64,000 nucleotides of DNA. Origin: Vibrio ziniensis. Lineage in GTDB: Bacteria; Pseudomonadota; Gammaproteobacteria; Enterobacterales; Vibrionaceae. Location: contig NZ_CP049331.1 of assembly GCF_011064285.1 (NCBI RefSeq), positions 2,914,001 through 2,978,000 of the forward strand. The letters run 5' to 3'. The position numbers and the translations under genes were made by a program. Positions 59,876-64,000 of the stretch are shown here, one piece after another (within the stretch, counting starts at the first letter, position 1; each line of letters begins with the position of its first letter). Below the pieces are notes generated by a model. That model was not told where the DNA came from and ran no database searches. It saw only the letters and a program-made list of their open reading frames with translations.

Positions 59876-60061
59876 TTACAAAATTTCGTTTTGACAATTG
59901 TCTTCAGACTGCGCTTTATACTGAGAAGCTTCGTAATCTTTACGCAACCTTAGCCTACGAACATTTTCAGCTAACGTACTCAAAGAAACTTCACCATTCC
60001 GTATTTGTTCCAACCTCTTTTGACGAGCTTTAGCAACTAATTCCATACTAACTCTGTTCAC
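59876..60061 (-). CDS. Small basic protein coupled to the ClpP-like gene
   Basis: A protein of 61 residues with no recognised family. The N-terminal 40 residues are rich in arginine and lysine and look helical (AKARQKRLEQIRNGEVSL, ENVRRLRLRK); the tail is polar and acidic. Translation probably starts at the GTG at 60061, which overlaps the upstream TAG by one base and has GAGGGG eight bases before it. A later ATG at 60046 is less well placed. The tight coupling suggests the two products act together. Confidence 0.6.
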   Translation of the reverse strand: MNRVSMELVAKARQKRLEQIRNGEVSLSTLAENVRRLRLRKDYEASQYKAQSEDNCQNEIL

Positions 60062-60618
60062 TATACCAACCCCTCATCAAACACAATTGAAACATCACCG
60101 TTCATATTGTATACAGCTTCCATATGTGGAGCAATGTTATAACCAATTTCAAGTAACGTGTTGTACATTGTCAGGAATGCCTTATCAAATTCAGGAGTAA
60201 TACCGAGTAAGTACTTCTTTGCTGGATCCTGAGTTGCTTTGTTGATAATAGAATTGCTAAACACAATCGCGTTCTTCTGAACAAACCTTGGTTTATGATA
60301 AACAAGACATAATTTTTTATTAACCCTCGTATGAATATGTTCCTGAGGTGCATAAAATGAAAAATAAGCAAACACATACGCTGCCGCGCTAATAGCAAAA
60401 CCAGAAAAGAGCAAATCGACTTTACAAGCGTTAGTGTTTTCTATTGCACGAATCAGTTTTTCTGCCGATTCAACGTGCCCTCCTTGATTATTCGGAAACG
60501 AAATAAGTACTCTTGAATTGCCACAAGCCTTATTCAAATAATCAACAGCATCGTTTATTCTGGAGTCGTTAGATCTAAATTCCCCCTCAAGCAAGAATGA
60601 TTTTCTCAACCTATTCAT
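60061..60618 (-). CDS. ClpP/SppA-fold protein, probable serine peptidase
   Basis: A protein of 185 residues from the ATG at 60618, with GGAA seven bases before it. It reads like a small ClpP-fold protein: ISFPNNQGGHVESAEKLI stands where ClpP has INSPGG..AG, GFAISAAAYVFAYF with Ser77 where ClpP has GQAASMGAFLL, LVYHKP with His108 where ClpP has MIHQP, and VFDEGLV where ClpP has EYGLVD. Overall identity to any named family seems low. It sits with a small coupled gene between accC and prmA, which are often neighbours. AT-rich composition hints at acquisition. Confidence 0.6.
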   Translation of the reverse strand: MNRLRKSFLLEGEFRSNDSRINDAVDYLNKACGNSRVLISFPNNQGGHVESAEKLIRAIENTNACKVDLLFSGFAISAAAYVFAYFSFYAPQEHIHTRVNKKLCLVYHKPRFVQKNAIVFSNSIINKATQDPAKKYLLGITPEFDKAFLTMYNTLLEIGYNIAPHMEAVYNMNGDVSIVFDEGLV

Positions 60619-60767
60619 GCACACGTTCCATATAGTTATGCTTTCAGAATTATCATCTATCTATAGTGAATTTTCTTCCATAATAATTCAAAGCTAAAAC
60701 ATAGAGTTAGATCGCACAGCCGCTAATTTCATCATAATAACGAGCCCAATACAGGCAACGAACAAAG

Positions 60768-60796
60768 TTGCAGCACCTCGGGCACAGGGGTAAACT
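60768..60796 (+). promoter_or_regulatory. prmA promoter
   Basis: TTGCAG, a 17-bp spacer and TAAACT, followed by CTGCGCC. It lies 68 bp before prmA. Confidence 0.6.
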
Positions 60797-60812
60797 CTGC
60801 GCCATTATCTAA

Positions 60813-60851
60813 TACCAAGAGCTAGTACCAAGAACTAGCGCCAAGAACGAA
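60813..60851 (+). repeat. Three tandem 13-bp repeats before prmA
   Basis: TACCAAGAGCTAG, TACCAAGAACTAG and CGCCAAGAACGAA in direct succession, ending 12 bp before the prmA start and therefore inside the mRNA leader. Confidence 0.75.
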
Positions 60852-60863
60852 GAGAGCAATAAC

Positions 60864-61751
60864 ATGCCTTGGATTCAAATTAAGCTTAACGCGACCAACG
60901 AAAACGCAGAACAAATTAGCGATATGCTAATGGAAGACACGGGCGCGTTATCCGTCACTTTCCTAGATGCAAAAGATACTCCTGTATTTGAGCCACTACC
61001 GGGCGAAACTCGCTTATGGGGCGACACAGACGTATTAGCTCTCTACGATGCTGAAGTGGACACAGCGCTCATCATCAGCCAAATTCGCGACAGCCAGCTT
61101 CTTCCTGAAGGTTTTGCGCATAAAGTTGAACAGATCGAAGATAAAGACTGGGAACGTGAATGGATGGATAACTTCCATCCAATGAAGTTCGGTGAACGTC
61201 TGTGGATTTGCCCTAGCTGGCGCGATATTCCCGATCCAAGCGCGGTGAACGTCATGCTAGACCCGGGTCTTGCATTCGGCACGGGTACTCACCCAACAAC
61301 CGCTCTTTGCCTTGAGTGGTTAGAATCGCTTGATTTAAGCGGCAAAACCGTCATCGATTTTGGTTGTGGTTCGGGCATTCTGGCGATCGCAGCGATCAAA
61401 CTCGGCGCAGCGAAAGTGATTGGGATCGACATCGATCCACAAGCTCTGCTGGCATCAAAAGACAACGCTGGACGTAACGGCGTTGAAGATCAAATCGAGG
61501 TATACCTACCTCAAGATCAACCAGAAGGTTTAGTGGCTGACGTTGTCGTGGCGAACATTCTCGCAGGCCCACTACGTGAGCTTTCAGGCGTAATTAAAGG
61601 TCTGATGAAGCCAGGTGGTCTATTAGCTATGTCTGGCGTACTGGATACACAAGCTGAAGACGTCGCGAACTACTACCGCGATGATCTACAGGTAGACCCT
61701 ATCGTTGATAAAAACGAATGGTGCCGTATTTCAGGACAAAAATTAAACTAA
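60864..61751 (+). CDS. prmA: Ribosomal protein L11 methyltransferase
   Basis: A 295-residue SAM-dependent enzyme that trimethylates L11 (rplK, at 11666 here). An N-terminal substrate-recognition domain (about 1-55) starts [20 protein letters not shown]. The catalytic domain has [21 protein letters not shown], the SAM motif [15 protein letters not shown] and the catalytic [10 protein letters not shown]. The length equals the family norm (about 293-295). The start follows AAGAGAGC. Confidence 0.96.
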   Translation: MPWIQIKLNATNENAEQISDMLMEDTGALSVTFLDAKDTPVFEPLPGETRLWGDTDVLALYDAEVDTALIISQIRDSQLLPEGFAHKVEQIEDKDWEREWMDNFHPMKFGERLWICPSWRDIPDPSAVNVMLDPGLAFGTGTHPTTALCLEWLESLDLSGKTVIDFGCGSGILAIAAIKLGAAKVIGIDIDPQALLASKDNAGRNGVEDQIEVYLPQDQPEGLVADVVVANILAGPLRELSGVIKGLMKPGGLLAMSGVLDTQAEDVANYYRDDLQVDPIVDKNEWCRISGQKLN

Positions 61752-61772
61752 GCAGGCACTCATTTCCTCAAA

Positions 61773-61879
61773 CAACTTACCGTTGCAGCTAAGCGATAAG
61801 TGAGAGAGTTCCCATGAGTATAGGCAACTATGTTACTCGGGATCGTACACACAGACAGCAACGCTGCAATTTTAAGTAG
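61773..61879. repeat. Intergenic structured repeat, family S, copy 2
   Basis: 107 bp with end motifs CAACTTACCGTTGCAG (61773-61788) and CTGCAATTTTAAGTAG (61864-61879), matching as inverted repeats at 12 of 16 positions. The centre keeps the CCCATGAG-TATAG and CTATG...CGGG elements of the copy at 44185. It lies between prmA and the dusB promoter. Confidence 0.65.
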
Positions 61880-61936
61880 AACGAGGAAACTGTAATTGAT
61901 TGAATTTTGAGCCTATTACAAAAACAATTTGTAAAT

Positions 61937-61980
61937 GCTCAAATATTAGTCTTTTCACGCAGTAAAAAAATGCGTAAAAT
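61937..61980 (+). promoter_or_regulatory. dusB-fis promoter with candidate Fis site
   Basis: TTTTCA (61952-61957), a 17-bp spacer and TAAAAT (61975-61980), followed by GCGCGCCC, as expected of a ppGpp-sensitive promoter. GCTCAAATATTAGTC (61937-61951) matches the Fis consensus GNTYAAAWTTTRANC at 13 of 15 positions and abuts the -35 box, suggesting autoregulation as in E. coli. Confidence 0.6.
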
Positions 61981-62031
61981 GCGCGCCCTTGCTACTGGTC
62001 GATTGACCTAAAAATAAGCTGTGAAGATATT

Positions 62032-63003
62032 TTGAAGATCGGAAACTATCAACTCGAAAACAATCTTATCGTCGCCCCTATGGCGGGTGTAACGGACAGA
62101 CCGTTTCGTGAGTTGTGTCTCCAATACGGTGCGGGTATGGCGGTCAGTGAAATGATGTCATCCAACCCTGCATTATGGGGAACCGAGAAATCAAAAAACC
62201 GTATGGTACACGAAGGCGAATCGGGCATTCGCTCAGTCCAAATTGCGGGAAGTGATCCACAGCTGATGGCAGATGCTGCTCAATTCAGTGTTGAAAACGG
62301 TGCGCAAATCATCGACATCAACATGGGTTGTCCAGCAAAAAAAGTGAATAAGAAGCTAGCCGGCTCTGCACTACTTCGTTTTCCAGATCTCATAGAAGAG
62401 ATCTTAAAAACCGTGGTAGATGCGGTGGATGTCCCTGTGACACTCAAAACCCGTACTGGCTGGGATACAGACAATAAAAACTGTGTCTACATCGCTCAAT
62501 TAGCCGAAAACTGCGGCATACAGGCACTCGCGCTCCATGGTCGAACACGAGCTTGTATGTACAAAGGTGAGGCCGAATATGACAGCATTAAAGCGGCGAA
62601 AGAGGCAATCAATATTCCGGTTATCGCTAACGGTGATATCGATTCTCCGGAGAAGGCCAAATATGTGCTTGAGTACACAGGCGCTGACGCTTTAATGATT
62701 GGACGTCCTGCCCAAGGTCGTCCGTGGATTTTCCAAGAAATCCAACACTATTTGGAAAACGGCACCACAATGCCTGAACTACCTCTCGGGGAAGTGAAAG
62801 GTATTATGCTTGGTCATGTGACTGCTCTACATAGTTTCTATGGGGAGTATTTAGGTCCACGAATCGCACGTAAACACGTCGGTTGGTACCTGAAAGAACA
62901 TGAAGAAGCTGGTGAGTTTCGCCGTACCTTCAACGCCATAGAGGCAGCACAGCTGCAATTAGAAGCGCTTGAAGGTTATTTTGATAATACCCAAGCCAAT
63001 TAA
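62032..63003 (+). CDS. dusB: tRNA-dihydrouridine synthase B
   Basis: A 323-residue FMN enzyme that reduces uridine to dihydrouridine in the tRNA D-loop. The motifs [35 protein letters not shown] with the catalytic cysteine, [19 protein letters not shown] and [11 protein letters not shown] are clear, and similarity to E. coli DusB covers the full length. Translation starts at a TTG (62032), with GAAG upstream. The TTG and weak site may keep expression low relative to fis, the next gene in the operon. Confidence 0.95.
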   Translation: MKIGNYQLENNLIVAPMAGVTDRPFRELCLQYGAGMAVSEMMSSNPALWGTEKSKNRMVHEGESGIRSVQIAGSDPQLMADAAQFSVENGAQIIDINMGCPAKKVNKKLAGSALLRFPDLIEEILKTVVDAVDVPVTLKTRTGWDTDNKNCVYIAQLAENCGIQALALHGRTRACMYKGEAEYDSIKAAKEAINIPVIANGDIDSPEKAKYVLEYTGADALMIGRPAQGRPWIFQEIQHYLENGTTMPELPLGEVKGIMLGHVTALHSFYGEYLGPRIARKHVGWYLKEHEEAGEFRRTFNAIEAAQLQLEALEGYFDNTQAN

Positions 63004-63055
63004 GTCGCAAGGGTAACGTTGCATCATCATAATTAAGAGAAGAGCTAGACCGAAT

Positions 63056-63352
63056 ATGTTCGAACAAAATCTCACTTCAGAAGCTTTAACAGTAACAACA
63101 GTAACTTCACAAGACCAAATCACGCAAAAGCCACTACGTGATTCCGTTAAAGCATCTCTTAAAAACTATCTTGCTCAGTTAAATGGTCAAGAAGTGACAG
63201 AACTATACGAGTTAGTTCTAGCAGAAGTTGAACAGCCACTACTAGACACTATCATGCAGTACACTCGCGGTAACCAAACTCGCGCAGCAACTATGATGGG
63301 TATCAACCGCGGCACTCTTCGCAAGAAACTTAAAAAATACGGCATGAACTAA
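63056..63352 (+). CDS. fis: DNA-binding protein Fis
   Basis: A protein of 98 residues, identical in length to E. coli Fis. The N-terminal flexible arms (about 1-26) are followed by four helices. The C-terminal helix-turn-helix [20 protein letters not shown] is essentially the enteric sequence. It is a nucleoid protein that bends DNA and activates rRNA and tRNA promoters, so the stable-RNA genes in this window are likely targets. It is the second gene of dusB-fis, 52 bp after dusB. Confidence 0.97.
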   Translation: MFEQNLTSEALTVTTVTSQDQITQKPLRDSVKASLKNYLAQLNGQEVTELYELVLAEVEQPLLDTIMQYTRGNQTRAATMMGINRGTLRKKLKKYGMN

Positions 63353-63379
63353 TCGCTGAGTTTTAAATAAATGATATAT

Positions 63380-63410
63380 AAGGCTTTTGGCATTCCAAAA
63401 GCCTTTTGTT
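63380..63410 (+). terminator. Terminator after fis
   Basis: AAGGCTTTTGG-CATT-CCAAAAGCCTT followed by TTGTTTTT, about 28 bp after the stop codon. The remaining DNA to 63712 is AT-rich and shows no gene. Confidence 0.88.
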
Positions 63411-63712
63411 TTTAGAAACGACCACAAAAACTACCACTTTTAAAAAATGACTGTGCCTTGTCTTGTCACCTTCGTTTGATTTACCCCTTTACTACCAAAC
63501 CAATCCAATTTACGCGCTAATTCATCATCCGCCTTAAAATTCAGAATTCCACTCAGTTCAATTTCTCCTTCAAACTCACTGAGCACCCAAACTAAGCATC
63601 AACATGCTTAAGTGATCTAATTCACAACCACTTCGTTGTATATGTATTTTTTAATGACATTAATCCAATAAAAAATTAATTTGACATAAAAATAACATAA
63701 CAGGGATTGATT

Positions 63713-64000
63713 ATGAAAAAAACGTTATTGGCTACAATGATAATTAGTGCAACGACTCTTGCTGGCTGTGGTGGTGGCGGCGGAGGTTCTGATAGTAATA
63801 ATAGCAACGACAACTCTAATGACGGCGGTGCGAGTGCGGTATTAACCGTCACAGCCAGTGACTACTTTACTGGAACATCACTTTCAGGAACGGAAATATT
63901 AGTTACTGAGACCGTCGATGGCAGTACAAATACCTATTCAGGCACCACGGATGAAAACGGCGAGCTAACCCTTACCGTGAGTAGTGATGCTGACCGCATT
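63713..64000 (+). CDS. Lipoprotein with glycine-rich N-terminus (cut by window edge)
   Basis: An open frame of 96 codons runs from the ATG at 63713 to the window end. It begins MKKTLLATMIISATTLAGCG, a lipoprotein signal with lipobox LAGC. A G6 run and a Ser/Asn/Asp-rich linker follow, then a beta-rich segment (VLTVTASDYFTGTSLSGTE, TTDENGELTLTVSSDAD) resembling Ig-like or carboxypeptidase-regulatory-like domains of surface proteins. The start has GGG ten bases upstream. The function cannot be read from this part. Confidence 0.75.
   Translation, partial: MKKTLLATMIISATTLAGCGGGGGGSDSNNSNDNSNDGGASAVLTVTASDYFTGTSLSGTEILVTETVDGSTNTYSGTTDENGELTLTVSSDADRI

Noticed and set aside
60813-60851. CRISPR-like array before prmA
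   Set aside because: The repeats are 13 bp and directly adjacent with no spacers, and no cas genes are present.

Overview
The window is a chromosomal segment of a Vibrio or a very close relative. Evidence is the gene content and order: rsd next to rpoBC, the thrU-tyrU-glyT-thrT-tufB tRNA operon, coaA/birA/murB, rRNA operons with Vibrio-like spacers, rho-trxA-rhlB-gppA, and the acs locus beside a CrbS-type sensor kinase, followed by aroQ-accBC and prmA-dusB-fis. The species cannot be fixed from this sequence alone. Most genes are core; the interest lies in intergenic DNA and a few small insertions.

Layout. 1-960: truncated nudC divergent from rsd. 1171-15216: the transcription/translation block read leftwards (tRNAs-tufB, secE-nusG, rplKA, rplJL-rpoBC), with a promoter visible at most operon heads, an L10-type leader, and an attenuator between rplL and rpoB. 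15383-20516: coaA, birA/murB, a GNAT acetyltransferase and pssA. 20601-32537: two head-to-tail rRNA operons on the minus strand. One carries tRNA-Ile/Ala in its spacer, the other tRNA-Glu/Lys/Val. The second ends in tRNA-Asp followed by two 104-nt tRNA-Asp-like pseudogenes and a third remnant, each unit with its own terminator. 32716-38617: fre, a 2Fe-2S ferredoxin, an enlarged ubiD, a secreted helical-repeat protein, rho and trxA. 38730-41535: rhlB-gppA. 41851-45905: a DcuSR-type two-component system with a DcuB-type C4-dicarboxylate transporter. 46163-56112: the acetate locus, comprising a CrbS-like symporter-kinase, an HcaT-like MFS transporter, a cNMP/CBS/DUF294 protein with a DnaQ-type exonuclease, and acs. 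56195-59796: a predicted secreted beta-rich protein, then aroQ-accB-accC. 59876-60618: a small two-gene insertion encoding a ClpP-fold protein and a small basic protein. 60864-63410: prmA and dusB-fis. 63713-64000: the start of a lipoprotein gene.

How the parts relate. Genes for ribosomes, RNA polymerase and stable RNA are all on the minus strand. Several of their promoters have GC-rich stretches after the -10 box, as expected for growth-rate-controlled promoters. The carbon-metabolism part links fumarate/C4-dicarboxylate sensing (DcuSR-DcuB) with acetate sensing and uptake (CrbS, Acs) and the acetyl-CoA carboxylase genes accBC.

The most unusual items are these: the tandem tRNA-Asp-like genes with inserted hairpins; the coupled ClpP-like/small-protein pair between accC and prmA; two families of intergenic structured repeats (seven sites of one, two of the other); the internally duplicated C-terminus of UbiD; and a perfect 13-bp inverted repeat in the secE-nusG leader that contains a boxA-like sequence.
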